Assembly (NCBI GenBank): GCA_032622095.1
Contig: CP136067.1
Location: forward strand, 131,319,990-131,383,989
DNA: 64,000 nucleotides
Direction of reading: 5' to 3'
Origin: Siphonodentalium dalli
Taxonomy: Eukaryota > Mollusca > Scaphopoda > Gadilida > Siphonodentaliidae
Made by a program: the position numbers and the translations under genes
The notes under the pieces: generated by a model
Told to the model about the DNA's origin: nothing
What the model saw: the letters and a program-made list of their open reading frames with translations, nothing else
Database searches by the model: none
Shown here: one piece after another, positions 1 through 9,891 of the stretch
How positions within the stretch are numbered: the first letter of the stretch is position 1
Layout: every line of letters begins with the position of its first letter

Positions 1-480
1 CTTAACAGTTGTGAAAATGGTTCGTCTTTGGCATTTATAAAGCATATATATGTAACTATGAAGTCAATTATTATTATAAAAAACACCAATACAAGGCGGG
101 TACCAATGGGATGTCTCGAAAGTCGGAAAGTCGTCGGTTTTCTTCGTTGAGCTAAGGGCGGACCCACCATTACTCTGAGTGACGTTTATGGTACTTATAT
201 ATCAGACCCATCCCATCTATCGAGCTGGCCGTGGCGATCTCACATTCCAACATATCAAGTGACGTTATTTTTGACTGGCCTAAAAATACCAACACGCACT
301 GCGTTCTCAATATATTGCAAACAGCTCAGCGATATCAGCAATCACGCCAAAACCGCTGTCGTACATGGTCACACACTACTAGCGATGATTTGTTGACAAC
401 CGGCAGAAATGAATCCGTTTGGCAATTTTGCAGCTGGCATTTTTGCAGTTTGCGGTGCAATATTGCCAGCGTATGAACGT
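1..480. other. No gene seen; left edge of window
   Basis: I see no coding pattern, splice context or repeat shared with the rest of the window here. The 81-codon open frame at 231-476 has no recognisable domain and is best treated as chance. Confidence 0.5.
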
Positions 481-481
481 A

Positions 482-1245
482 CCCTTAATGTACTTAACTG
501 AAGGTAAAGGTTCCTAACCAGAAATTTCACGACTTAAGTTACTTTGTGAGCGATATTGGTTTGCGTCGCTTACAATTGTGGAATTTATTCTGGGTAATTA
601 TTTCAATGTTTATTGCGATATCGGCTCAGAAAAGTCACAGTAAAGCATGCAATTTCGAGTTGGGACCTTGGCCTACAGTGAAGTACATTATTATGGAACA
701 AATAATAACTAAGACATATATTCCCCGCGTTATTTTTCGACTCTATAACGTCATCTGTCAAAGCTTACAAAAATTCCCAGGTTTTGTACTAGTGGCATAT
801 TTATCTATATATGCGGGTGTTAGCCAGAGTAGAGATTCATGGCATGATCTAATAATTTGACGGGAAATGGTCACATGATCTAGTAATTTTACGTGAAATG
901 GTCACATTATCTAGTAATTTTACGTGAAATGGTCACATGATGTAGTAATTTTACGTGAAATGGTCACATGATCTAGTAATTTTACGTGAAATGGTCACAT
1001 GGTCCAGTAATTTTACGTGAAATGGTCACATGATGTAGTAATTTTACGTGAAATGGTCACACGATCTAGTAATTTTACGTGAAATGGTCACACGATCTAG
1101 TAATTTTACGTGAATTGGTCAATACACCATGGAAATCCCTCATTCAAATTACTTCCTGATATAGGTCGTATTTACGATGATTCCAACCCGCGCATTTAAA
1201 ATCTAGCCATAAATGCAAGACGGACGGACAAACAAATGGGTAGAC
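482..1245 (+). mobile_element. Long-TIR MITE, copy A (left-truncated)
   Basis: This stretch matches copy B (2355-4345) and copy C (10905-11385) over several hundred bases. Shared sequence includes the block from TTAATGTACTT through the right terminal repeat, which ends near GTTAGCCAGAGTAGAG. The left terminal repeat present in copy B (about 2375-2540) is missing, so this copy is 5'-truncated. Homology to B continues past the 31-bp array to about 1245, in a block with AACCCGCGCATTTAAAATC. No transposase is encoded; the 104-codon frame at 546-860 lies inside the element and has no known motif. It preserves the unoccupied version of the site where copy B took a foldback insertion (GACTTAAGTTAC, 530-541). 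Confidence 0.7.
864..1111 (+). repeat. 31-bp tandem array, 8 units
   Basis: Eight head-to-tail 31-bp units start at 864, 895, 926, 957, 988, 1019, 1050 and 1081, with degenerate half units on both sides. The core of each unit is ATGGTCACATGATCTAGTAA followed by TTTTACGTGAA. A few units differ at one or two positions. The same unit occurs once or twice beside the right end of copy B (4165-4225), in inverted form at its left end (about 2355-2372), and once in copy C. The array is therefore an expansion of terminal sequence of the MITE rather than an unrelated satellite. Confidence 0.9.
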
Positions 1246-1629
1246 ATGTGGCTATGAGTTATGTGGCTAAAATAATTATGTGTCTCTAATTTTTATGTGG
1301 CTTCTCAAGTAGCCATACAATTTTATGTGGCTATCAAGTAGTTGAAAGTGATAAAATTACAGATTATGGAATCATAACATGTTGGAATTATGGCAGAAGA
1401 AGCTGATTAAAACTCAAAAACTTGCATACAGCAGCTAGGACAGTGGAATAGGAGAAACTGACAGGTCCGTGATTGGGTGACTAGCCACATAACTGTCCGA
1501 ACACATATTGACAAATCATGGACTCTAAATCAATGGACTTTTAGTTTCCCACTTTTGAGTGACTTCAAAATTAAATAGGCTGATTAGGCCAAATAGATCG
1601 TTTTTGAAGGTTCGTATGAACGCTGTTAC

Positions 1630-2073
1630 ATGGCATCGCACTTTCTGCTTAGAACTTTTTATCGACCACTGGATTCGCCAGTTCAACTATGGGAGAAAAT
1701 ATATTCTTCGATCGATATGGCAATGGACAATATCCATTGTTCTCATGTCGTGGTCATTGGGGATTTTAATTCAAATGTTTTAGAAACCGAAATAACGCCA
1801 ATAAAATACATTCGACAGAAAATTGGACTGACACAAATTATCAAAGAACCGACATATTTTACTGAGAGCTCATTGTCACTTCTCGACTTATGTATGACCA
1901 ATAAGCCACTTCTTGTCGAATCATATGAAATTTTTTACCCTTTTTTTTTTGCTGACCTGGTTCGATATCACTGCCCAATATTAGTGAAATTAAGTCTAAA
2001 CGTAGTAAAATCGAATCGCGTCATCAAGCGAAGAGTTTGGAATTATAATGCAGCAGATTGTATCAGGATATAA
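1630..2073 (+). pseudogene. Non-LTR retrotransposon endonuclease-domain fragment
   Basis: A 147-codon frame resembles the distal half of an apurinic-type (exonuclease-endonuclease-phosphatase) domain of a non-LTR retrotransposon ORF2, which nicks target DNA to prime reverse transcription. Visible signs are TFYRPLDSP near residue 9, the strand VVVIGDFNSN (about residues 40-49) with the conserved GDFN, then a hydrophobic block LTQIIKEPTYF and SLLDLCMTN. The final SDH-type catalytic segment of the superfamily appears here as RYHCPI (about residue 113). The N-terminal catalytic half and the reverse transcriptase are absent, so the copy is truncated at both ends. It is not functional as it stands. 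Subfamily is uncertain; the RYHCP ending may be a lineage feature or decay. Confidence 0.7.
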
Positions 2074-2568
2074 AGATTACAAGTACCGTATTTTAAACAC
2101 ATTCAATTTTTGAATGCGCATAACTATTTTTGTAGTTGTGTTCTCTGACACCGGATCTTGAATTCTTCTGGTATAGATGCATACCATTGACCTTGTGTGA
2201 AGAACCCTTATATATTGCATGGTCAAATACGCACTATATATGAACTGGGAGACTATCACTGTGTTAAATACATCCTATTCACCGTGAATAGAATCATTGA
2301 TTGTAACAGTAATCTGCAAGATCTTTCTAATAAATACCGCGCACAAAAGTGCTACAATTTTACTATAGATCATGCCATGAATCTCTACTCTGGCTAACGC
2401 CCGTAGATATCACATTCCACCAGTACAAAACCTGAGAACTTTTTGAAGTTTTGACAGGGAACTTTATAAAGTCGAAAACATAACACAGGGAATATATTTC
2501 TTAGTTATAATCTGTTCCTTATTAATGTACTTCACTGAAGGTAAAGGTTCCTAACCAGAAATTTCACG

Positions 2569-2575
2569 ACTTAAG
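2569..2575 (+). repeat. Target-site duplication, left
   Basis: ACTTAAG (or eight bases, GACTTAAG, if the adjoining G is counted) precedes the foldback insertion. The same bases follow it at 3851-3857, and one copy only is present at the matching empty site in copy A (531-537). Confidence 0.85.
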
Positions 2576-3850
2576 CACAGGGGCCTGTAACGCGCCCCGC
2601 TGTCCGCCCCCCTTTTGCGCTGCCCATATACGCCGCCGCTATATACGCGCCTGCTTCACGCTAATGGTATAATAATAAGACAAGGGTAACTGCAGAAATT
2701 AACCTTTTTACCATCACTCGCCGATCGATCAAATATAGCTCATTCACACCAGTAATGCCACAGATATAACCACGGATGTATCGGCGAAGAATTCATCTTT
2801 CAATCAATACCACAAACTCCCATCAAAACCATTCATATACATAGCATTTGATAATTTGTTAACCACCGAATATTGTCTCCGAAGACCGTAAATTTTCATT
2901 TTGATCCGGCTCAGAACAAAATGTCGGAAATCTTCTTATAACTTCACCCCCGCGCGGCTTACTATAATTAAAAATCGGCCAAACGATCAACTAAACATTT
3001 AGCGCTCAGTGATTTCTTGTCGGCTAATAATTTATTTACTCATACATATCAACAGATCGTCAGTAAACAATTTCTATAGAGGAGAAATCTGTCGATAATT
3101 CCAACTTTAAAACAAAAATTTGTCAAGTCACAAGTAGAAACAGCCAATCACCGCTCAGTGTTAGAATCGAGATCAGGTCATAATGAATATTAAAATGAGG
3201 ACCTCGATTCTAACACTGAGCGGTGATTGGCTGTTTCTACTATGTCAGTCATGGAAAGGTCAGGTCACAATGAATATTAAAATTAGGAACTTTGTGACTT
3301 GACAAATTTTTGTTTTAAAGTTGGAATTATTGACAGATTTCTCCTCTATAGAAATTGTTTACTGACGATCTGTTGATTTGTATGAGTAAATAAATTATTA
3401 GCCGACAAGAAATCACTGAGCGCTAAACGTTTAGTTGATCGTTTGGCCGATTTTTAATTATAGTAAGCCGCGCGGGGGTGAAGTTATAAGAAGATTTCCG
3501 ACATTTTGTTCTGAGCCGGATCAAAATGAAAATTTACGGTCTTCGGAGACAATATTCGGTTGTTAAAAAATTATCAAATGCTATGTATATGAATGGTTTT
3601 GATGGGAGTTTGTGGAATTGATTGAAAGATGAATTCTTCGCCGATACATCCGTGGTTATATCTGTGGCATTACTGGTGTGAATGAGCTATATTTGATCGA
3701 TCGGCGAGTGATGGTAAAAATGTGAATTTCTACAGTTACCCTTGTCTTATTATTATACCATTAGCGTGAAGCAGGCGCGTATATAGCAGCGGCGTATATG
3801 GGCAGCGCAAAAGGGGGGGCGGACAGCGGAGCGCGTTACAGGCCCCTGTG
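2576..3850. mobile_element. Foldback DNA transposon, arms about 560 bp
   Basis: The element is a near-perfect inverted repeat. The left arm (2576 to about 3140) starts CACAGGGGCCTGTAACGCG and the right arm (about 3290-3850) ends with the exact complement. The centre (3125-3285) has a smaller hairpin around GCCAATCACCGCTCAG and two direct copies of AATGAATATTAAAAT. A 7-8-bp target duplication flanks it, and the pre-insertion site survives in copy A. No open frame of note lies inside, so it would depend on an outside transposase. A 7-8-bp duplication with CA-starting ends fits a hAT-like origin, but that is inference. Confidence 0.9.
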
Positions 3851-3857
3851 ACTTAAG
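3851..3857 (+). repeat. Target-site duplication, right
   Basis: ACTTAAG directly follows the right terminus of the foldback element and matches the left copy exactly. Confidence 0.85.
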
Positions 3858-4444
3858 TTACTTTGTGAGCGATTTTGCTTTGCGTCGCTTACAATTGTAG
3901 AATTTATTCGGGGTAATTATTTCAATGTTTATTGGGATATTGGCTCAGAAAAGTCACAGTAAAGAATGCATTTTCCAGTTGGGTCATTGACATACAGTGA
4001 AGTACATCATTAAGGAACAGATAATAAGTAAGAAATATATTCCCCGCATTATTTTGTCGACATTATAAGGTTCCCTGTCAAAACCTCAAAAAGTTCCCAG
4101 GTTTTGTATTGGTGGCACATGATCTCTATATATACGGGCGTTAGCCAGAGTAGAGATTCATTGCATGATATAGTAATTTGACGTGAAATGGTCACATGAT
4201 CTAGTAGTTTTACGTGAAATGGTCAACACACCATAGGAAATCTTCATTCAAATTAATCTAGGTCGTATCGAAGATGATTTCAACCCGCGCATTTAAAATC
4301 TAGCCATAAATGCAAGACCGACGGACTAACAAATGTGTACATATGTTCACCCCCTGACTCGAATGGCGCCACTTTTGACATCTTTAAAATACACTATTAG
4401 ACTCTACATACCATGGAGATAATTATGTATAAATTAGGTGGAAA

Positions 4445-4800
4445 TCTAGCCTCGTGCTCTCGACGCGATACGGCGAACACATAATTAGCGAACTGTAGCA
4501 CTGCGGAGCACTCTCTGGTTCCTTTGAGGGACACAATTGACCAACTGAACTCGGTTAACAACTCCCAACACTTCTACGATATACAATATCGAATCATATC
4601 TGCGGGGGTCAGATTTCCACAAGTGTATGCTAATAACCATATTGACCTTGCTTTTATTTGGCGAAGATATGACTATACCCGAGAGAACACTGTCCAGCAG
4701 ACCGTCTAATCGGATCAACTATGTCAAGGGGAATTCTGCAGCTTCTTCATTTCAGGCACATTGTGTCGACATCTGCCCGCATCATCGTCGTATATATATA
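4445..4800 (+). repeat. Diverged direct repeat, copy 1
   Basis: About 350 bp here align with 5165-5530. Shared blocks include AATCTAGCCTCGT, GATACGGCGAACACA, TTGACCAACTGAACTC, TACAATATCGAATCATAT and GACTATACCCGAGAGAA. Substitutions and small indels break the open frames in both copies (4627-4887 and 5339-5521), so no protein is claimed. It may be decayed transposon interior. Confidence 0.7.
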
Positions 4801-4884
4801 TATATAGGTCAATGTCCGCATACAGACGATATTTGCAACATATCATCGCGCAAATACGCACATAATCGACCTATGATATGCAAA

Positions 4885-5757
4885 TAGGTTCATATTGGAT
4901 TATTTGATTTTCAAATAAGCCGATAATGGACTCATATCCGTTATTCCGTTTTATGGTACAGGCCACAGTGAAAATACACTTTAAAGAGCGTACAGCTGTG
5001 TCATTCTCCGCCCATAATGAACCCACAATGAGTAAATAATGAGACTAAAACCCTCTCATTTTCAATTCATTATCGACTGAAAATGAGACGAATCTAAGCA
5101 GATTATCGACCCAAATATAAATATATTATAAGCAGATAATGTGCCGGTTTTTGTGAAAACAGGCTGCAAATCTAGCCTCGTTCTCTCGTCGGGATACGGC
5201 GAACACACAATTAGCAAACTGCAGCACTCCCTCCTTTGAGGGACAGATTTGACCAACTGAACTCGTTTAACAACCCCCAAAACTTCTACGATTTACAATA
5301 TCGAATCATATATGCGGGGATTATATTTGAACTAGTTTATGCTAATAACAATGTTGACCTTGCTTGTAGTTGGTGAGGATACGACTATACCCGAGAGAAT
5401 ACTGTCCGGCAGATCGAGTTGTCTATACTCGTACCAACTTTGTCAAGGAGAATGCCACATCTTCTTCATTTCATGCATTGGTACACATTCTGCCTACACA
5501 TGCCCTCATCATCGTATATAGATATAGTTCGATGCCCGCATTTATCGCTTCCAGTAACCGTGTTAAATAATAATTTTTTTCACCGCGTAGCATAGTATTA
5601 TCTTGGGAAATAACACGAATAAACAAAATGACGACTTACAAGATGTGCCCTCTTTAGGCTCTTTATACAGTGTTTTCTCTGTGGCCCTGAATGACCGGTA
5701 TTCGTTCACTGTGGGCTTATTTCAGAATCGAATAAGTCCAATATGAACCTATGTGAG
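4885..5757. mobile_element. Probable element with about 105-bp inverted ends
   Basis: The block 4885-4990 runs from AAATAGGTTCATATTGGA to TTTAAAGAGCG. It recurs in inverted form at about 5645-5757, where the outer end reads TCCAATATGAACCTATGTG. They face each other as terminal repeats of an element of about 870 bp whose interior holds the second copy of the direct repeat (5165-5530). A third copy of the end lies alone at 5985-6095. Divergence is high, so exact ends are uncertain. Confidence 0.5.
5165..5530 (+). repeat. Diverged direct repeat, copy 2
   Basis: This is the partner of 4445-4800, in the same orientation and about 725 bp away. The copies are clearly homologous but carry many point changes, which suggests an old duplication. 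Confidence 0.7.
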
Positions 5758-5865
5758 TATTTACTATTTAGATCCAAAATGAACCTATTTGTACGAGGTT
5801 AATGTTGAGCTATTAAGTCTGGGTTTGAGAAAATACTTGTAATGTGCATTTTGTAATAATAATAC

Positions 5866-5960
5866 GTTAGAGTGACGTGGAACACTCCGGTAGTGTGATC
5901 AAATAGGAACTGAGAATACTCTTACTCAAATTAGTTATTTTCCAACATATCCTCGTACAT
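5866..5960 (+). repeat. Partial copy of the AAAGTGATGTGAAACACTCC repeat
   Basis: The segment resembles the first 90 bases of the dispersed repeat copies at 9191, 15407 and 31116, with GAACACTCCGGTAG and GTGATCAAATAGGAA. The rest of the repeat is missing. Confidence 0.5.
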
Positions 5961-5984
5961 GTAGGTTTATTGGACCTAAATATT

Positions 5985-6095
5985 CACACCGGTTCATATT
6001 TGATTTATTTAACTCTGAAATAAGCCCATGGTGGACATATACCGTTATTCCGTTTTATGTCGCGGGCCGCAGTGAAAACACATTAGAAAGAGCGT
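5985..6095 (+). repeat. Solo copy of the 105-bp terminal block
   Basis: It matches 4885-4990 through GGTTCATATTTGATT, GAAATAAGCCCATG, CCGTTATTCCGTTTTATG and ends at AAAGAGCG. There is no inverted partner nearby on its right. Confidence 0.5.
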
Positions 6096-6770
6096 GATTC
6101 TGGTAAGTCGTGTCGATGAAAAAATGTAGATTAAATTGTGCCAATATTGGCTTAGTTCGTATGGGGATAGTCCCATATCGGACCTTTTTAAAAACTGCGT
6201 TTAGGTCCATATAGGACATGTATTTAGGTTAAAGCCACATGGCGGTTTGCGCTCCAAAATACAAATAATATTATTCGCTTTTTAATATTCCACGTATCGA
6301 AATAAGTCGATAAATATATTAACTACCTTTCTACGAGCATTCTGTAACCCATGCAAAAAGGCGCATTACAGTAATGGAAAATGCAACTTATGAACAAGGA
6401 GTTTTGGTCCTAAACAAAGACAGCCATTTGCACGACATGGAACATTCAGTGTTACTGATTCTATTCATGCATGTATGGTATGGTTACTATGGTAGCAATA
6501 AAGAACATTTGTTTGACTTGACAAAATTTGGAAGTTCGAATGAGCCATGTCCGTTTAAAATAAGCCCGTTATGTGCTTATTTTCACGAGAGCAGGTTGCC
6601 ATTCGACAATACATGATTAACCCTTTACCCAACAAACGGGCCAAAACCGGCCAAATAAAGCTTCAACAGCCTAAAATATCTTCGGTCTGTCTCAATAGAA
6701 CCATACAAATATGGATATCATTGGAACCGGCTCATTGACCACATTGTGATAGTTACAGTTATGCCCTGTG

Positions 6771-6837
6771 CCAATGCATTATCTTATATATGCGAGTCGA
6801 CCATAGGTCGCCTCGCATATATAAGAGAATGCATTGG
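6771..6837. repeat. 67-nt hairpin module
   Basis: Two 26-nt arms, CCAATGCATT..TTATATATGCGAG and complement, enclose a 15-nt tip that itself folds as CGACC-ATA-GGTCG. One A replaces C in the left arm, a single mismatch. The outward flank reads CCCTGTG. Confidence 0.9.
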
Positions 6838-6917
6838 CCTAAAAAAAATCTTTTTTAACACTTTTTACCATTTTTTCTTACATTCTTTAACAATTTTATA
6901 ATTTTTAATGTGTTAAG

Positions 6918-6984
6918 CCAATGCATTCTCTTATATATGCGAGGCGACCTATGGTCGACTCGCATATATAAGAGAATGCATTGG
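6918..6984. repeat. 67-nt hairpin module
   Basis: The arms are perfect, and the orientation is opposite to the hairpin at 6771 (tip reads CGACC-TAT-GGTCG). The outward flank is GCACAGGG. Confidence 0.9.
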
Positions 6985-7018
6985 CACAGGGCCGTTCTGT
7001 TGGGTAAAGGGTTAAACC

Positions 7019-7393
7019 ATGGATAAGTTATCTATCAGGATTAGACTGACTGCTTCCAGCAAGCAATTAATGTTATTGTCAATCACACAAGCTTTAGCTG
7101 AATTGAGTTCACGCAACGTAGAAAGAATTGTGACAGATAACGCTGGAGAATTGTCATCGGCAAGATCCATCCTAGAAGAAAAGAAAATACCAAATAATCC
7201 AGAGAATATTCCTTTTCAAAACAACGCATTTGATTCAGAGAATGTGAATAGAATTCTAAAAAAAATTAGCTTCCTGGCCGGGATGAACGCCATTACGATA
7301 CTCGACACACACTTTCATCAACCAGTACATTTAAGTCAAGACAATTTCCCTCCCATCCAATTTAGTGCAGAAATCATGTTTTGTATTTCTTGA
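7019..7393 (+). CDS. Unidentified 124-codon open frame
   Basis: The frame opens 3 bp after the TTAA at the right edge of the hairpin MITE and runs 124 codons to a TGA. I do not recognise the protein. It is hydrophilic in its middle, has no signal peptide or clear membrane segment, and contains a stretch RIVTDNAGELSSARSIL that faintly recalls the D-N-rich strand of retroviral-type integrases. No second catalytic acid in a convincing setting follows, so I do not call an integrase. Sequence just before the MITE does not extend the frame. It could be a decayed transposon fragment or chance; length is at the upper limit for chance in AT-rich DNA. Confidence 0.3.
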   Translation: MDKLSIRIRLTASSKQLMLLSITQALAELSSRNVERIVTDNAGELSSARSILEEKKIPNNPENIPFQNNAFDSENVNRILKKISFLAGMNAITILDTHFHQPVHLSQDNFPPIQFSAEIMFCIS

Positions 7394-7581
7394 TTTCATT
7401 TACTTTTTTTATGTGTTACAAATCGCCGTTGCGCCATAGTCTTGTTATATGGGTCAGGTTGTGCGTTCTTCGTCCGAAATTAGATTGGGTGTTGTTCATA
7501 ATGTGAATGTGATTTACACTCTTCTTACGACGATACATTGTAGTTGGCGTACTTTCACACGCACTCTGAAAAGTTTGTACA

Positions 7582-7996
7582 TTAAAGGTACTCAATCCGA
7601 TCAGACGTACGGCCCCCATATCACCAAGATACAACAACAACAACAACAACGTGTCTTCAAAATGCGCTTTAGTTATCAAAATCGATTAATTGCAACAAAA
7701 TATTGCTAACGTGTTATTTATCAACATTTTGTTCAACGAAATATGGTCGTATTATCACTTGAGTATCATGAAATTTGATTTTAGAGTTATCCATCTTCAT
7801 CCGCAATTTTGTCCGAGACAGATGGTTTGATGACTGTTTTCTGGTCCACAAATAATTGCACATCTCGAGAAATAACAAAGTTCAAAATCTGATCACTCTG
7901 ATCTTTGATGTGTGGGTTCCTCGACCCGAATCAAATATGCTTACCCCCCCCCCCCCCCCACCCGAAGCAAAAGAAATAGTAATATTGGAGCGTTAA
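7582..7996 (+). mobile_element. TTAA-flanked MITE, family 3 copy 1
   Basis: The left end is TTAA followed by AGGTACTCAATCCGATCAGA; the right end is GTAATATTGGAGCG followed by TTAA (7993-7996). The copy at 20365-20766 has the same two ends in the opposite orientation, which defines the full element as about 400 bp. Internal sequence includes a CAA microsatellite (7630-7649), a GTTATCCATCTTCATC block and a C-run (7941-7957). The right TTAA is shared with the next element. Confidence 0.8.
7941..7957 (+). repeat. C homopolymer run
   Basis: Seventeen C in a row lie inside the family 3 MITE. The matching position in the other copies reads GGGGGTAAAC on the opposite strand, so a short C-run has expanded here. 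Confidence 0.9.
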
Positions 7997-8145
7997 ATCG
8001 GATAATGCATCTTTAAGCATCATTGACATAGTGCATTCTCTTATATATGCGAGGCTCCCTGTGGGAGACTCGCATATATAAGAGAATGCACTGGCACATG
8101 ATCTTTAATGCTGCACCAGCACAGTTCCCGTCATTAAATGGTTAA
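7993..8145 (+). mobile_element. TTAA-flanked hairpin MITE, family 1b copy
   Basis: TTAA at 7993-7996 and 8142-8145 bounds a 145-bp insert containing one hairpin (8030-8092). The right end matches a signature shared at 28440-28491, 30359-30413 and 62086-62136: hairpin, GCACATGATCTTTAATGCTG, CAGC block, then AAATGGTTAA. The left end is diverged. Confidence 0.7.
8030..8092. repeat. Hairpin module, compensated variant
   Basis: This 63-nt hairpin has the same stem but AGTGC pairs with GCACT at the base, where others have AATGC/GCATT. The tip stem is CTCCC-TGT-GGGAG instead of CGACC-ATA-GGTCG. Both partners changed together, and the unpaired position between stem and tip (G/A here, T/C elsewhere) is kept. 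Confidence 0.9.
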
Positions 8146-8238
8146 CGACTAGGGAGTAGCGTACTTGCACTCCTTATAAGATTTACGTCTCTGGAACTGT
8201 GATTTAAAATTTGATTTCTCTATTGATGGGAGTCCCTC

Positions 8239-8330
8239 CATTCCATTGGTCATGTCTCAGACTGGGCGCTATTTCATTGGTTGTGCCACAACAGCTCATT
8301 ACAAGGTGGAATCCAGTCTCTATAAAAAGC
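8239..8330 (+). promoter_or_regulatory. Candidate RNA polymerase II promoter
   Basis: Two inverted CCAAT boxes (ATTGG at 8245-8249 and 8276-8280) precede a TATAAAA box at 8321-8327. These spacings fit a core promoter that would start transcription near 8350. A second TATAAATA lies at 8596, and a GT splice-donor-like GGGTAAGTC follows at 8693. No downstream coding exon is recognised, so a real gene is unproved. Confidence 0.35.
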
Positions 8331-9190
8331 CGATAACAATTACAACCACTGCTTCGTGTTGGTTATATTTAAATTGCGAGATCGGAGGTCGATGACGTGT
8401 TGATAATGTCCCACGCACAGCGAAACACAACAACTTTTGCAATAAAGAATACAGGCGACATATTCATAAATTATTATATCATTATACTCAACGCAATCTA
8501 GGAGACATCGATTCTCGCAAACTTTTACTACACTAGGCATGAACTCCATATTTGGTATCGATTTATTACGTCATTTTGGGAAAGCCGCGTCGTCCTATAA
8601 ATATAGACTGCCTTTAGGCCTCTGTCTCTTTATGGAGATCAGATCACACATTCTGAACCAATAATTTGTCCGCCAGTATTTAAAGTGGAAAGGGTAAGTC
8701 TTGTTGTCAAAACTATTGTCATAATTATGTTTAGACTCACTCGGAATACCAGTACACCTGTACAAATGTAAATGTTTTCTGACATCATGTAGCGAGTGCC
8801 TGAATAAGCACTCCATGAACTAACTGAGTGATCATCATTTTACGAACAGCTTGTAGGTACTATATATATACCTTTATTGTCCTCCAATTTCTGAAGAGTG
8901 ATACATATACATGTATACACATTAACGTATATACAACATGTTACAAAAATATCCACTTAGTATCAACAAATGACTTTGTGATCATATGGTCAATGGATTA
9001 TAGTGGTGGTCAGGTGCACATTATTGAATAGCGAACGATCCTTAATCGAGGTTCAAGATTACATAGCGTTTGGTATTCTATCGGAGTAACACGTGGTTAT
9101 GATTAGTAGGTTATGATTATTAGGTTAGGATTAGTAGGTTATGATTGACGAAATATCTGAGATGTTTTAAAAAGTGATTTTTAAATGCCG

Positions 9191-9573
9191 AATTTAAAGT
9201 GATGTGAAGATCTCCGGTAGGGTAGTAGAATAGAAATTAAGAATAATCTTGCTCAAAGTAGTTATTTGTTACGAATATTAATCCAAATTGAAGATACGCA
9301 CCGTCATTCTTATATATTAATTAAATGCAATGACTCTCGATGGCGAAATCATTTGTGTTAGGTTATCGCCGATAGTTGCGTCCCGAATTAGGATGTAATA
9401 TTTACAATTGAGCGTATAGTTCAGACGATGTATTCTATGGAGTGGTATGGTCGATTTCTTTGAATTTTTTACGGCGATGTTAGTAGAATGCTGCATTCCC
9501 CATGTTTGTATACCGCCTGAGTACTAACTTGTCAATTTCACGCACCCGAACAAGTCCATAATATGTCTTTAAA
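9191..9573 (+). repeat. Dispersed 350-380-bp repeat, copy 1
   Basis: This is one of three long copies (also 15407-15755 and 31116-31492). It starts near TTTAAAGTGATGTGAA and ends near CCATAATATGTCTTTAAA. The outer bases TTTAAAG and CTTTAAA are complementary, so short inverted ends are likely. Interior landmarks are ATTAATCCAAATTGA and GTTAGTAGAATGCT. It encodes nothing. Confidence 0.75.
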
Positions 9574-9891
9574 ATGTGATTTTAAAGAGCGTACACCAAA
9601 CCTGATCCAAGCACAACAACCAAGGAGACCAAAGTTGATGACTTGTGGTGTAAATGATGTCATACAAATCTCCATTATTTCGTCAAAGTAAGTTCTATAT
9701 ATATATATAGAGTTATCACCCTTCCGATTAACTCAGGATACTCATTTCGAAATACTCTCCGAACATCGCGTGACACGTGTTACTCAGATTGAATATCTTT
9801 CGATATCTAATCGTGTGCGTATTTGGTGATCATATGATGGTCAGGTGCAGGCTGAGTCCAATATCAAATTCTCGGGGAATGTAGCAGCACT

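Larger units (their letters stand above)
2355..4345 (+). mobile_element. Long-TIR MITE, copy B, split by a foldback element
   Basis: The left terminal repeat (about 2355-2540) and right terminal repeat (about 4000-4190) are inverted copies of each other for roughly 180 bp. Ends contain CTCTACTCTGGCTAACGCCC on the left and its complement on the right. Both ends also carry the 31-bp unit seen tandemly in copy A. Removing the 1.27-kb insertion at 2576-3850 gives an element of about 0.55 kb between TIRs, colinear with copies A and C. Downstream homology to A extends to about 4345. Nothing is encoded. Confidence 0.75.
6617..7015 (+). mobile_element. TTAA-flanked hairpin MITE, family 1a copy 1
   Basis: TTAA at 6617-6620 and 7012-7015 bounds a 391-bp element with ends CCCTTTACCCAACA and TGTTGGGTAAAGGG. 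It carries two 67-nt hairpins (6771-6837 and 6918-6984) in opposite orientation around an AT-rich spacer. The copy at 46996-47390 is nearly identical over its length, and the one at 47860-48322 lies in the opposite orientation. TTAA duplication with C-rich TIRs fits a piggyBac-type mechanism. No protein is encoded, so it is non-autonomous. Confidence 0.88.

Noticed and set aside
6771..6984. Hairpins as tRNA or riboswitch genes
   Set aside because: A single long AT-rich stem with a 3-nt tip loop lacks cloverleaf arms or any conserved pocket; occurrence inside transposon ends explains the location better.
7090..7260. Integrase catalytic core in the 124-codon frame
   Set aside because: Only one D-N strand resembles it; no DDE triad with the expected spacing could be placed.
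9098..9150. Telomere-like TTAGG repeats
   Set aside because: GGTTATGATTATTAGGTTAG is a short irregular tandem of about 14 bp, not a regular 5- or 6-bp telomeric array.
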